A DNA stretch of 64,000 nucleotides from Gordius sp. MW1 (taxonomy: Eukaryota > Nematomorpha > Gordioida > Gordea > Gordiidae): the NCBI GenBank assembly GCA_964036665.1, contig OZ038531.1, positions 930,001 to 994,000 of the forward strand, in the 5' to 3' direction. The notes under the pieces were generated by a model that was not told where the DNA came from, searched no databases, and saw only the letters and a program-made list of their open reading frames with translations. Position 1 is the first letter of the stretch; each line of letters starts with the position of its first letter. Made by a program: the position numbers and the translations under genes. This document shows positions 47,843-59,794 of the stretch, piece by piece.

Positions 47843-48060
47843 TTAACCCTCGAGAGCATTCGTGGGACACCACGGACCCCACTATAGTTATAAACCTAAA
47901 TATAAAACGCGTTTAAAGACGAATTGATCTGGCCTTTTTAGTAGTCTAATATTTTACTAAGAAATAAATTTGGGGAAAATTTTATAACTTTTGGCCCACT
48001 ACTTTTTAAAATATAGCATCTTTTTGGCCACAGGGGTCCTGTGTACCCCGCGAATAAATA
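47843..48060. mobile_element. piggyBac-like MITE, worn
   Basis: TTAA followed by CCCTCGAGAGCATTCGTGGG matches the piggyBac pattern (TTAA target, termini starting CCC). A subterminal GGGACACCACGGACCCC is answered by an inverted CAGGGGTCCTGTGTACCCC about 180 bp on (48,037-48,056). The right TTAA is not preserved. Confidence 0.6.
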
Positions 48061-48339
48061 TTTGTATTTTTTTTATATCATCATAAGTTTGTGCAATTAT
48101 ATTTTTTATGCATTTCCGACTTTCTTTTAATAAAAAATCATTTTAATTTTGATTCATTTCATAGCATATTATGTTAGGAAGTAAAATAAGGCGAGGCATT
48201 GAAAAAATAATAATATGACTTCAGAAAAATGTTAATAATTTTTGCAATATTGTTTAATTATTTATCAAAGTTTATACCATCAATTAAGAGTCCTTATATC
48301 GTTGAGAAGTATATATACCTATTGTTGAGTTTTTACTAC

Positions 48340-48422
48340 AAGATGGCAGCTCTTTTGGTGTCCGAATGATTTTAATAGTAAAAATCAGCTGTTCGGCAGT
48401 CTATGGTTGTATTAGTCTATGC
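48340..48422 (-). mobile_element. Half of a P-type MITE
   Basis: The reverse complement reads CATAGACTAATACAACCATAG, then GCCGAACAGCTGATTTTTACT, almost identical to the first ~80 bp of the MITE at 45,981. The other end is missing. Confidence 0.85.
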
Positions 48423-51400
48423 TTTATATTGTTATAAGAGGGAACAACATATAGCGATTTATAAATAAAAATAAGGAATTGACTCGCTTCTAGGTACCTA
48501 AAATTTTTACTGTTTAAGTTTATTTTAACATATTATAAAATATCAAAATTCGTATGCTCTCAATTTGAAAGCATTAAAATGTTAACCCCTATTAAATTTA
48601 TAAAATTGCCAGATAAAATTTTATTTCTGAAGATGAGTTTTATAGATCATAAATGATTGGTAATATTGCCAACGATTGCTAAGTTGAAGATAAATATGTA
48701 ATACTTCAATAGTTTGTTTACATTTTTATTTGAAGCGTTAGATTATTCAATAATTTAATTTGAAATTTTGGGCATAAGCTAGGCCTTTGAAAATGGATAC
48801 TACAGGACTCTAGCCTCAACCCAAATAAAAACTCCACGTAATTAATATTGACAAATATAAAGTTATATCAAAACGTCCATGGATATAAACATAAAAATTT
48901 TTAATTGCTGGGGCCCATGCTTTTAGAAAAAACGCGTTTAAGCGTCAAAGGCTTTTTTGTTAGGCTACTCGGGTTTGCTTTCATATTTTGCATAAGCATA
49001 TGCTCATAGAACACAAATCTATCACTTGACTCGAGATATAAATAAAAAATCTTTTAAGGCACTATATAATAATTAATTATTTCGAATCAATCATTTAAAA
49101 AGGTAAATTATTGCCAAAAAACCCTTTCATCGATAAAAGCGATGGTTTAATAAAAAATTGTGTATTTGTTTTCCAACGAGAAGATCGGTAAAAGGGGTTT
49201 GAACAAGGAGGCCGTGGGGCTGCCAGAAGAGATGAGAATGATGTATCACTACTGATGGTGGGAAGAAACAACGTAAACGTAGGGTAAATAAGGACTATAT
49301 GACATGACGGCAGAAGAAGAACAAAACAGCTTAAAAAGTAGCTAGCACTCTGACAAAGCTAAACGAATACCAACTGGAAATCAGCGAGATCAATCAGTGA
49401 GATAGATTGATTACTTAAAACATATGTTTATAAAAAGCGGAATCTGCCAATTGAAGAAGAAGCACGTCCCCCGTTACACCGCAGATTGAATAAATTCAGT
49501 CATTTGCAATACTCCATAATCAATGTCATTATCTATTACTTAAAGAGGCCCGAATTCCCTCACTTGAACCGTTAGATCCTTCTCTTGAAGATTTAATGCG
49601 CACTGAGGGTTCCTCATTTGTCACATGGAAAAATTATTACTTTTTTGTCATATCGCCATGATGATTTTAAAATCGACAGAGGCTCACATAACCGTATTAG
49701 TAAATATCTCACAGAGCGAGTGAAGAGAAGAACTAAGATAGAATCCTTATGATGGGTAGTAAAAATTGGGTTAAGAAATAAAATTGTTATCAAATAAATC
49801 AATCTTGTAAAGTTGGGCGCTATGAATCAAAGATTGGCACGAAAAAGTAAACATGGGAATAAAAATGGATTAGAAAATTGGAGCCCAACCATAGGATGAG
49901 GGTTATAGGAGGCCCGTAGAAAAGAGCTTAAAGAATGGATCGAAAACAGAACACGATGCCTGATAATCAAGCTGATTTAACTAGTAATGGGCGCGTTGTT
50001 AGGTCAGCTAGGGAGATATTATAGTGTGCATAAATGAGCCACACCCACTTTGATATTTTCCGTTTCTTTGATGACATTTAATGTGGGTGTGTTGCAAATC
50101 GACCATAAGTATATCATTTTTATTAGAGATTCTAATGAACCATTATAAGCTTAGGGGCTGTTAGCTAGTTGTTATTAATGTTATAAAGTACCCCACCTCC
50201 CCTACATACCTTATTTAATTGATCAATGTGGTGGATCAATATAATTATAAAAAACAACACATGTGGCGGTGCTATAAAAATAGCAGCACTCGCCCTTAAT
50301 AATTTTCTATGATTTACCCTGGGGGAGGGAGCAAGTAAATATAGCGACTTTATACTAGGGAAGCGCATCTTAAAATGGATTCTTATAATGGTGATAGTAC
50401 TAGTTTGTTCCTTCTTTAACAGAGCTGGTCTTAAATAACGCGCTCCTACATAACACTAAATTGGACCGTATTTAAGTACATACTAAACTCATACTGTAGA
50501 ACATTATATTGTTATGCTGGAGTAACATGGATATAATATATTGAAGGAATAAAACTAAAATTTAAATAAGAAGTATGCCTTTTTTCGCTCATTTCAAACC
50601 CTGCAAGGCTGCTTGACAATGTTGGATCTCCTCTCGGGCTCTAAATCAAAATCTTGTCTCGGGTGAAATTATGAGAATTGGGTTGACAAATGTGGATATA
50701 AAAATAAATCAAACAATTTTGTTTTCGAGACCTCGCTGTCATTCTTTTTTTGCCTAAGGTTGAAATTCTCGTCTCGATTTACCTTTGGTTTTTTAATTAT
50801 CCCGAATTATTCGCATCGCTAGTTGCAGATACCAAAATATGCTTAGACCTGTAAAGAAAATATGCGTGGATTTCTATTTTATTTAAAACAAACAAAAAGA
50901 ACAAAAGGCAAATAACAGCGAAATTAAATATGAGCGAGGATATTAAAGTAACGATGATACAAGTTAATTAGCAGGTTGGGTGAATAGTTGAGTGTGTTGA
51001 GTGTATTGGAATATCCAGAAAGGTGTAGTTGAATGGAATATACTAATGTAATGTGATAATGATAGAATGTTGTAAACGCGAATGTAGTGAATGTTCATTG
51101 TGGAATACTGGAAAATTCCATAATTTTCTCGGAAGAAATGGCAATCCGGTACATTTACATATAAAACTTGTTTTTCTGCAATTGGATAAATCGAAGTCGC
51201 TGGTTTGCTACAGACCCTGCCGATTAAAGTTTTTAAATTACATTTCATTTTCATTTAAGTAAATTCCGACCATGATAATATTTGAATTCCACTTACTCAT
51301 TGGGATTGTAAAAATGCCCCTCACCCCTTAGTCAAACAAATAACTTTTAATAATTGAGGCTAAGTGTATGAACAAAAAATATATTATAGTCTTAGAAAAC

Positions 51401-51438
51401 TTTTGTATCTCTTCTCAATTCCAAATCTTTTAAGAGTA
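48423..51438. other. Spacer with eroded repeats
   Basis: No supported gene. 49,180-50,000 is less AT-rich, with many broken frames, probably an old element. 50,036-50,095 has an inverted pair CACACCCAC / GTGGGTGTG about 40 bp apart. 50,615-50,820 carries TCTCGTCTCG-type arrays and a TAGCGATGCG end like the hAT element at 37,722, a ~0.2-kb relative. Confidence 0.5.
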
Positions 51439-51624
51439 TGTAGAAGATTAAATTTCTACTTTTTATTATTAATTATAACCCAAAAGAAAAGTGATTCAAG
51501 TGAATAAAATTTAGTTAAAACATCGTGTGTATATACACATGTAGCGAGGTGAGTGTTAAGATATATGAATAGTGAGGGTTGTGAATATTCGAATAATAAA
51601 GGTTAAGTTGTATGAATAGGTAAC

Positions 51625-51807
51625 TGTTATGGACTGGGAACCTTTATTTATTACAGATTTCGAAGCGATACAATAATAGAAAAGTGAGTAAAACGTTTAT
51701 ATCAAACGCATATATAAGTTACAACCAATTAACGATAATTTGATTGACAACACATCGGTAAATAACATATCCCCTGAGGCGCTTCGCACTCCAATTACCT
51801 CTCTACA
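51625..51807 (-). repeat. 3' LTR of the nested gypsy element
   Basis: 183 bp, TG...CA ends on the minus strand. Preceded in element direction by the purine tract AAAAGGGGGGAAC (51,808-51,820). Confidence 0.92.
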
Positions 51808-54800
51808 GTTCCCCCCTTTTCACAGACAAAATCCTTAAGGACTGCTGGCGGTTTCCGACTACGTTGCGGGTATCTAGGTTCTTCTCTGGGCGTTCCTGAC
51901 TGGTTTTAAATTTGTTCCCTTCTAGGTTATTCTCTGGACGTTCCTGACTGGTTTTGAATTTATTCCCTTGTAGCACTTGTTCTCCGGTTTTGCATTTGTT
52001 CCCTGAAGCACTTGTTCCCGCTTCCCTTTCTGATGATATCCTTTGCGGCCACCCGTTCTCTTGTCCCAGTGTAGTCCAATCCAGGATTTTCCGTTTCCTT
52101 ACTTGATTCACATGTCGGTGGTGTTTTCTTCCCTGTGCCCATACATCGTAGGACCGACTACCGTGCTTGGCTTATATCTTCCTTCTACCCATTTGCTTGG
52201 TCCTAAAAACATACGTACCCAAACCAAGTCTCCTACGTTAAACATCCGCGGGTTCCCGGTCTCTAACCATTGTTGTGGTACGGTTTCCCTCAATACCTCC
52301 CATTCGGTTCGCATACGCCTTTTTAGCATCACCTCTGCTGGGCTTTTATTGATTGTGGGGTGTTTTGTCGATCTGTAGTTTTCCAAAAATCTACTTAGCC
52401 CTACTCCGACTCGTTTCTAATAATGGCTTCTTTAATTAATCGTACATATCTTTCTACCAAACCGTTAGACGCAGGATGGTAAGGAGCTGTCCATCGCTGA
52501 TTAATCCCTCTCATCTTGCAAAAATTCTGTAATTCCTGCCTTTGAATTGCGGGCCGTTATCTGATATTAACCATGGCGGATTTCCAAATCTAGCAAACGT
52601 TTTGGCAAGTGTTTTTATAATGGTAATCGCTGTGGTGTCTTCTAATTTGAAAACTTCTACCCATTTCGAGCTATTGTCCACCATCACCAGGTATGACTTA
52701 CCCTTGAGGGGACATGATATCGATATGTACTTGAACCCACGGTTTATGGCTAGGTTGACACTCTATCAACGGTGCCTTTTTCGCCGCTGCGGCAGTGTAA
52801 TTGCAATTCCGGCACCCTTTCGCTACGCTCAATAAGTCATCGTCGAGAGTAGGCCACCATATATACTGCCCCGCCACTTCTTGCATTCGCTTGATACCCA
52901 CGTGGCCCCTATGTAATATTTGGAGTACCGCTTCTCGTAACTTAGCCGGAATTAATATTCGTCGTCCTTTGTAAAATATTATGTTTTTGGCTTCGTGTAA
53001 CTTTGGCAGGTGTTTTTCGTAGGAGCGTTTTAGACCATCAATGACCATTGTGTTTTGTCTACCTCTCATCCACTCTTTTAACTGACGTAGCCCGGGATCA
53101 TCCAAGGTGTGTTGTCTTACTACGTCCAATGATATAAATGGATTTGTCGAGTCTTCTGGCATTTCCTCGCTAACATGATACGCGTTTTCGTTCGGTTTTC
53201 TGGACAAGAAATCTGCCGCGTTTTCGGATCCCTTGTTGTACACAAATTTGGTCGTGCAGCCTGATACCATGAGCGCCCACCTAGTTAGACGTGGTGACCA
53301 TTGTTCCTTGCCCCTTTTGCTCTGATCAAAAATATAAACTAGGGGTCTATGATCCGTCATCATGATAGTAATCTTGTTTAATGCTCTTGAAGCATAGGCC
53401 ACCACTCTCCAATTCTCCCCTGGTGCTCGTTGCTGTAAGATGGCCCCTAACCCTGTACCAGAGGTGTCTACGACCAGGCCAGTCTCCCAATCTCCATTAA
53501 AGTATGCCAGTACGGGGGCTTTAGTCAGCGCGGACTTGATGGCTTCAAATGCGCCTTGTTGTTCTCTACCCCAATGGTACAACACGTTTTTTTTCATGAG
53601 TTTCTAAATCGGGTGCACGATTTTGGCGTAGTCCTTAATAAACTTTGAAAAATATGCTGTTAACCCAAGGAACGATTTTATTTCATTTTTGTTAGTTAAA
53701 TTTTTCCACTGCTTGACCAGTTCGGCTTTATTGTCGTTGATTTTAATCCCTTTGTTACTTATTACGTATCCCAAAAATGTTGCTTCCTTGGCCCACAAGA
53801 TGCTCTTGGAAATGTTTGGCACGAAACCCCACTTCTGTAACGTTTCTAGTACTTTGAGTAAGCGCTCGTTGTGGATTTCTTCTGTTTCCCCTGCGATTAG
53901 TATATCATTGATGTATACCGCTACCCCCTCCATGCCTCCTAATATCTGATCCATTGTTTTTTGGAAAATCGCCGCGGCACAATTTAAGCCAAAAGGCATC
54001 CGGTTAACTTTAAATAAGCCCTTGTGGGTGGAGATAGTCAATCGTTGGCTCGTCTCTGGACCTAGTTCAAGCTGTAGGTACGCTTTCGTTAGGTCCAGCT
54101 TAGTAAAATAATACGCGTTATCGAGTTTATTTAACAAATCGTCGATTTAGGGTAAGGGGTACAACAAACCTGTGCGTATTTGTTTATAGTAAACCGGTAG
54201 TCTATACATAATCGCAGAGTCCCATCGCTTTTTTTCACGGGTACCACCGGACTGGCCCATCTTGAGAAATCGATTGGTTCTATCACCCCGTCTCTGACCA
54301 TTTATTCAGCTCTTCTTCTACTTCTTTCTTCCACGCCATCGGCACCCTTCGTGCGGGTATAAATACGGGATCTATGCCCTCTTTTAACGGTACTTCCACC
54401 GTTATTCCCTTGACTGCTTTCGGGAATTCGTTTAGCTGGCCACCCCATTGCTTCATCACGTGCTGGATCGCGGACTTGGTATCCTTCGGTCTTTCTACGT
54501 AATTGACCGTGAACCGTTCCGCCGCAGCTCTCGAGTTCCAACGTATTTGACGCCAGATTTCGGGCTCGAATTCTTGTATCCAATCGATCCCGCACAACGG
54601 CGGCCTCGCTACGTCTGCTAACAATAACGACAGCTGTTTCCTCGTGTTACCCATTCGGACATCGGCTTGTACCTTGGCTACAATCTTTATTTCCTCGTTG
54701 CCTTTACGCGTATACCGTCGGGACGGGCTCTTTGTTGCGTGGGATCTCCTTCGCCCATCTTCGCGCCGGTATTATCGAAAGCGCCCGTATCAAAGATACA

Positions 54801-55435
54801 TTGGAACAACTCGTTATTAATAATATATCTGCTGTTAACACATCCAAAGCATGGTTTAACCTGGGAATCAGGACCGGCCCAGGCCACGCTTCTCGTCTCG
54901 CCACTACGCTCCACGCCTCTTCGGGCCCGTCATGCAAGGTGCTTAGCCCCCCATTTATCGTCTCGGCCGTTAACGCCAGCTCTCGTAGGCGGTCCCATTT
55001 GATGTCATTTTCTGCCAACAGTCTCGCCTGTAAGCTTCTATCGCGCAATCCTATAATGAATTGTTCGACGATTCTGTTCTGCAATTTTTTGTTTCCGAAG
55101 TTGCAGCTGTTAGCTCCGGCCTTGAATCTAATAGCGTACGCGTCTATCGTCTCTCCCTGGCCTTGTCGAACCTTTAAGAATTCATACCTTTTTGCCCTCG
55201 CGCATGAATTCCTTTGGAATAATTTTCTTAACCGATTTTTGGTTTCTTCCTATGTAATTCCTGTCAACTCTTGAGGTCTATAATCTTCTAGTATCAATTG
55301 GAATGCCTCCCCATCAAGGCTGGTTAATAATAGAGCTGCTTTTTGCTCATCTGTCTCCGTCTTAATGCTCCATAGGAATAGCTCAAATTGTGTTATAAAA
55401 GCGTCTATGTTAGCCGTTGTTTTATATTTCTGCAT
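51803..55435 (-). pseudogene. gag-pol of the nested gypsy element, multiply broken
   Basis: In order on the minus strand: gag (55435 to about 54704, two frames); protease with FDTGA (about 54,800); RT from about 54,654 (frames change near 54,290 and there is a stop near 54,150) through 53,604; RNase H-like and integrase from 53,597 (HH-CC zinc region, about 52,780-52,980). The integrase core continues with frame breaks near 52,700, 52,500 and 52,390: ISDNGPQF near 52,560, NGLVERYVRL near 52,460. The end is at 51,803. The RT active-site box reads YIND instead of YxDD (53904-53915), so a catalytic aspartate is replaced by asparagine. Confidence 0.88.
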
Positions 55436-55460
55436 CCCAGCGTAGGTTTCACGTCGCCAC

Positions 55461-55643
55461 TGTTATGGACTGGGAACCCTTATTTACTACAGATTTCGAA
55501 GCGATACAATAATAGGGAAAAGTGAGTAAACGTGTATATCAAACGTATATAGAAGTTGCAGCCATTAACAATAATTTAATTGACAACACATCGGTAAATA
55601 ACATATCCCCTGAGGCGCTTCGCACTCCAATTACCTCTCTACA
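55461..55643 (-). repeat. 5' LTR of the nested gypsy element
   Basis: 183 bp, aligned base by base with the 3' LTR except for roughly a dozen differences. Followed in element direction by the primer-binding site (55,446-55,459). Confidence 0.92.
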
Positions 55644-55879
55644 GTAACCAATGATCGAGTTTATATATTCAAATAATAAACGTTACGTTAATACTTGAAA
55701 GAGAAAATTACGTTTTTGCATAGGTAACCATAAGTAACCATGATAAATTAAGTTAGTTATTGCACGTAATTTATCGCTATCAAAGCCTCTTTATTGTGTG
55801 CAATAATTAAAATATATAAAATTAAGAGTTATTTGTTCGCTTCGACTTGAAATATAATCGACAACACATGAGCTAACAT

Positions 55880-57374
55880 ATGATTTGTCAAAATATAAAT
55901 TTAGCATTAAAGGTATTAAGAAATAATGTTATTACGAACGACGAAAGTGGGTATGCTGAGCATATCATTACTCCTATTAAAGATTCAGATATCGACACTA
56001 CACAATATTATATTCCAAATCTTTATAATCTTGACTCGGATGCTAGTAATTTCTCCACTGATAGTGAAAAATCAATTGACATTAAGTATAAATAAAGTTA
56101 TCTTAAAATATAAGTAAATAAGTATTTCTCATTATGCAGCACGTCGGTATCGTACAAATACTGCTCAAAAGTTGGAAAAGATTTCCAAAGAAAATTCTAA
56201 GCAAAAATGTTTAAATATTAATATTGACAATATTAATGTTAATAATTGTAATGATGTAACATTAAATGTCCAAACTAATTTTTTTAGATGATGCAATTAA
56301 TTTGTTTCATAAACAAGAGCCCTCTAAGTTGTTTCAAAGATCTGGTGTGAGTAAATGCTTACAAGATCTATTAATCTCTAATGATATGAGAGCCTTTAAA
56401 AATTATGCAAAATTTGATTGTCAAGTAATGATTGCTGATCGTATTTATATTGTTTTATTAAAAAATATTAAATTTTTTAGTTCTTATATTATGGAATATT
56501 TTATAAATAGCTACAAGAAATAACCAATCATAGTGTTAAGGGCTTCCAAATTTATTATCGTTTAATGGGTACAAAGCCATCTTACCAATCACTTTATGTT
56601 ATGATTGAATCCAAAAGAAATATTTCCGAACTTATTGGTTTAAGTTGTTGGAAATACACTAAACAGAACATTCAACCAAGTTTAAGGTGATTCACTAATT
56701 TGTACCAAATTTGAATAAAGTGTCACGTCAATAATATCCTATATTATTTAATTAATTATGCAAAAACAAGTTAAAATTTAAACTTGTTAGCTAATAATTG
56801 TATATTTTGTGAGTTACTATGCAAAAAAAGTTTAAAAATTTTTTAAGCTTTTTATTTATTAATGGTTAGTTTCACAGATGTTGAACATTATTCCATACAT
56901 ATAACAGAAGATAACGGAGAAGTTGACCAAGATTTTCCTTGTTTAGAAGTAGGAGAGCCTGTGGGAAAATTTGGATTTAAAAAGTTGGCCCTTGTTGAAC
57001 ATGCCAATTTGTTAATTTCTGATTTAGACATCAAGAGTGAATTTGAATTTAGCCAAAACCAGCAACCAGGTTCATCTCAAACAGCTCAACTTTCCAAGTT
57101 AGTATTAAATGACAATAGTTGATTTATGACTATCAAAAATGAATATAGAAATATTTCTGCTTGAAATCATAGCTAGCAAAAATTTTTAACCTTTTATTAT
57201 TACTTTATGTTTTACATTTGAAATTTATTTAGATTTAATACACCAATCAAGGCCATCAACACTAATGTAGTTTCCAATTCGCCGGTGAAATCTTTTTTAG
57301 ACTCTCTATGGTTAAAGCAGAAAAAAACTAAGAGTCGTCTAAACTCTTTAAAAAAATCCAAATTTTTAAAATGA
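55880..57374 (+). CDS. MAPKAP1: SIN1 / MAPKAP1, TORC2 subunit, short form
   Basis: Six exons: 55880-56085, 56123-56247, 56288-56451, 56511-56686, 56870-57097, 57233-57374 (1041 bp, 346 residues plus stop). The N-terminus LALKVLRNNVITNDESGYAE fits the SIN1 start, and RRYRTNTAQKLEKI is the conserved SIN1 N-terminal motif. The CRIM domain (about 147-275) shows NYAKFDC, SELIGLSCWKYT, the acidic loop EDNGEVDQDFP and FGFKKLALVEH. SIN1 joins TOR and RICTOR in TORC2 and uses CRIM to present substrates such as AKT to the kinase. After CRIM a short Ser/Lys-rich tail ends in LKKSKFLK-stop. No Ras-binding or PH domain is seen here or in the next kilobase, whereas animal SIN1 is typically near 500 residues. 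Introns are very short (37-182 bp). Exact borders of exons 2 and 3 have alternatives. Confidence 0.85.
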
Positions 57375-58335
57375 ACAAATCAATTTATAGCCTTACAAAT
57401 TTATAACAAATAAGATTGATTATATATTTATTTAAATAATATATTAAAGTTATATGTTTTGATTTTAACTAAATAACAGTAAATGTTACATTTCTAATTA
57501 AAAACATATTTGATTGTGATTTTAGAGAAACAAATAGTGATTTTTATAGAATTACAAGATGGATCATTAATTTAATCTAAAAATATACTTTATTTTAATT
57601 GGTATAAAAAAAATTACATACACGACTAAAAAATATAAAAACGCGCTCTAACTAAACGGATGGCATTGATCCGTGTATGGAAATCGTGTTGGATTTAACA
57701 ATTTCCATTGTGATCTATTGCATTAATTTAAAAGATGTGTCTATTATGCAATGTAAGATTTATAACCTTAAACCCGACCCAGGCCCCCTAGTCAGCATCG
57801 GAAATTGAGGGGGGCAAAAATAATATTTTGATATAATTTAGCCATAATTTTAAAGAATTTTTGGGGGTTTAGGGGGCAAGACCGAGTACATACAGAATAA
57901 TATATTGTTCGCGCCTAAAGGTCTTTGCCATATGGATGAGCTTGCATTATCTTAAGAAAACGGCAATTAAAATATTAAATTCACCGTCAATAAATCCTGG
58001 TTTTAGTCTATTCCTGAGGTCAATTTTTACTGCCACGTATAGCTGTTAATAGAATAGTTTTTATAAATAGAATACTTCAATCTTTTAAATATGAAAGATT
58101 ATTTACATTGTCGTATTTGCATGTATGACGTGATGAATTTGGGTATTGATGTTTTATTAAGTGGGGCGAGTAAGAAGGGGCGGCTGCCCCCTATAAATCC
58201 AACAACTCTTTGAATAAAATCATGAAAGATTCAGCAAGGTTAAAAAATTTAAAATGGTAGCCATATGATTATTCATTTGCTTAAATATAACGATTTAAAC
58301 TTTTTATTAAATCTCAAACTTTTATATGATGCAAG
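57375..58335. other. Spacer with element fragments
   Basis: 57,640-57,735 (minus) repeats the LINE-like protein ending (EIVKSNTISIHGSMPSV-stop). 57,760-57,808 (ATAACCTTAAACCCGAC...AGTCAGCATCGGAA) matches part of the Helitron at about 6930. 57,808-57,885 and 58,160-58,215 are partial GGGCGTAGCC-type MITEs with G-runs and GGCGGCTGCCCC. No SIN1 continuation found. Confidence 0.5.
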
Positions 58336-59600
58336 CATAGACTAGATAGACTGCTCTTAACGCACAAAATGTGTACCATTTTTTCCGCCATTTTGATGTT
58401 AACATGGTAGAGTGGTAATTATATAGCTATTAGTAATTTTTGTAAATTAAATAATCTTAAAATGTAAATAAAATATATTAAATTGGGGAGATATAAAAAA
58501 TAGCATTCTAAAATAAATATCATGTTTGTTTAATAAATTTAGCGCCATCTATATTACGTATAATATTAATTTATTAACATTAGTTCAAATATATAAACTT
58601 GTAAGGAAGGTAAATTGACTGTTGTTGACCAAAACATTTTTATTCAATTTATTTCTTATATTAATTTTTTGATTTATATTACGGGAAAGAATTTTAAGAT
58701 TTTTCAAAACCATTAAATTAATTTAAAAAATTTGAATGTGTAAATTCTTGATTAATAAGGTGATTGTATGTATATAAATTAGAACTGATTAGGTGAGAAT
58801 ATATTTTATTTAATTTTATAAATTTTTGTTTTCTTTTATTTAATAAATTTTGAATTTATTAAATATGCAGTACGTAGTTTTACATAATAGTATTAATTCT
58901 TTAGAAGGACATAATAAGCTAAAATTATTTATATATTAATTAAATGATGATTATTATTCAATCGATTATTAGGAATAGATGAATAGCTATATAAAGGCAT
59001 AAAACTGATATGTCCTGCATTTCTTTAAATGAAATTATACTATATTTAATAATAATAAAATTCATCTGATTGACCTTTTTCTGAATGAACAATTTATCTT
59101 GTTCTTAATAGGTGAATTAAAAATGTTAGTTACAAATTTTAAAATAAGAATAAATAAAATAATATAATAATTAGTTTTGTTAATAATAATCTTAATAATG
59201 AAAGTTTATAGGTTCTGTGCTGAAAATTAAAAATTGTTGGAATGGCATCTTCTCTCAATTGATGATAGTTTGTTGAAGTTGGATAGAACATATCTCTGGT
59301 AAAATGATAAGAGCATACTCTAGAATGGATTGTTGGTTGGAATTCCTTTTTTATCTTATGAATCCATGTTTTGAGAAGCTGGGGATTTTTCGATGGAAAC
59401 CTAAAATTTTAAATAAATATGATATATATTAACAAATAGTACTTACATATGAAAAGAATATTGTTTATCCCGAGTTCTGTTGGAACAAAATGGAACAGCG
59501 CAAAATGTCATAGTTAAAATACACCAGTTGTACTCTTTAAAATGGCTGAAAATATGACACACAATTTACCATATGGCATGAGCAGTCTATCTATTCTATG
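58336..59600 (-). mobile_element. P-superfamily element, 1.27 kb, retaining a THAP domain
   Basis: Inverted ends CATAGACTAGATAGACTGCTC (58336) and, at the other side, CATAGAATAGATAGACTGCTC. Homology between the ends continues to GCCATTTT about 55 bp in. Flanks GATGCAAG (58328-58335) and GGTGCAAG (59601-59608) match at 7/8, the 8-bp duplication typical of P elements. Inside, only the N-terminal THAP exons of the transposase remain; the catalytic region is deleted. Confidence 0.88.
59139..59511 (-). CDS. THAP zinc-finger domain of a P-element transposase, truncated
   Basis: Exon 1 59447-59511 (MTFCAVPFCSNRTRD...FH) and exon 2 59139-59400, joined in phase across a 46-bp intron (GTAAGT...TTTTAG). 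The C2CH THAP signature is complete: C-x4-C in exon 1, then TW, then CSYHF, and the closing AIPTIF motif. THAP domains bind the transposon's own DNA ends. After the domain about 25 hydrophobic residues run to a stop, likely non-coding remnant. A shortened protein of this kind could act as a repressor by competing for ends, as truncated P proteins do in Drosophila; here that is inference. Confidence 0.8.
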
Positions 59601-59794
59601 GGTGCAAGTTTGATAGAATTTTTTAATAAATTGCAAACCAAAATATGATGTAGGTCATTTCAATAGGCCTTATTAATACTTAAATTTTTATTTGATTGCA
59701 AACCTTAATGTGATGTATGTTATATAAATATGTATATTTATGCAACTTTTTATGTATACTCTAAATACTAGCTAAAATACTTAATGAATAATAT

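Larger units (their letters stand above)
51625..55643 (-). mobile_element. Complete Ty3/gypsy retrotransposon, 4.0 kb, 5-bp target duplication
   Basis: LTRs 51625-51807 and 55461-55643 (183 bp each, roughly 93% alike by eye) read, on the minus strand, TGTAGAGAGG...CCATAACA. GTAAC flanks both ends (51620-51624 and 55644-55648). Minus-strand TGGCGACGTGAAACC next to the 5' LTR is the primer-binding site, and AAAAGGGGGGAA before the 3' LTR is the polypurine tract. Gag-pol order is kept, but reading frames are broken in several places. All structural parts are present, so this is a recent-looking but inactivated copy. Confidence 0.93.
51439..55733 (-). mobile_element. Solo LTR of the 44.1-kb gypsy family, split by another retrotransposon
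   Basis: 51439-51624 and 55649-55733, joined, correspond in reverse orientation to the LTR at 44,104-44,345: TTCTACA end, GGGTTATAATT, AACCCTCACTATTCATATATC, then CTCGATCATTG and the worn outer end near 55,733. There is no internal region, so it is a recombined solo LTR. The 51625-55643 retrotransposon lies inside it. Confidence 0.85.

Noticed and set aside
55880-57374. SIN1 called as a pseudogene because it lacks the C-terminal domains
   Set aside because: All six exons keep phase and conserved motifs without internal stops, so a short functional form or missed exons are more likely than decay.
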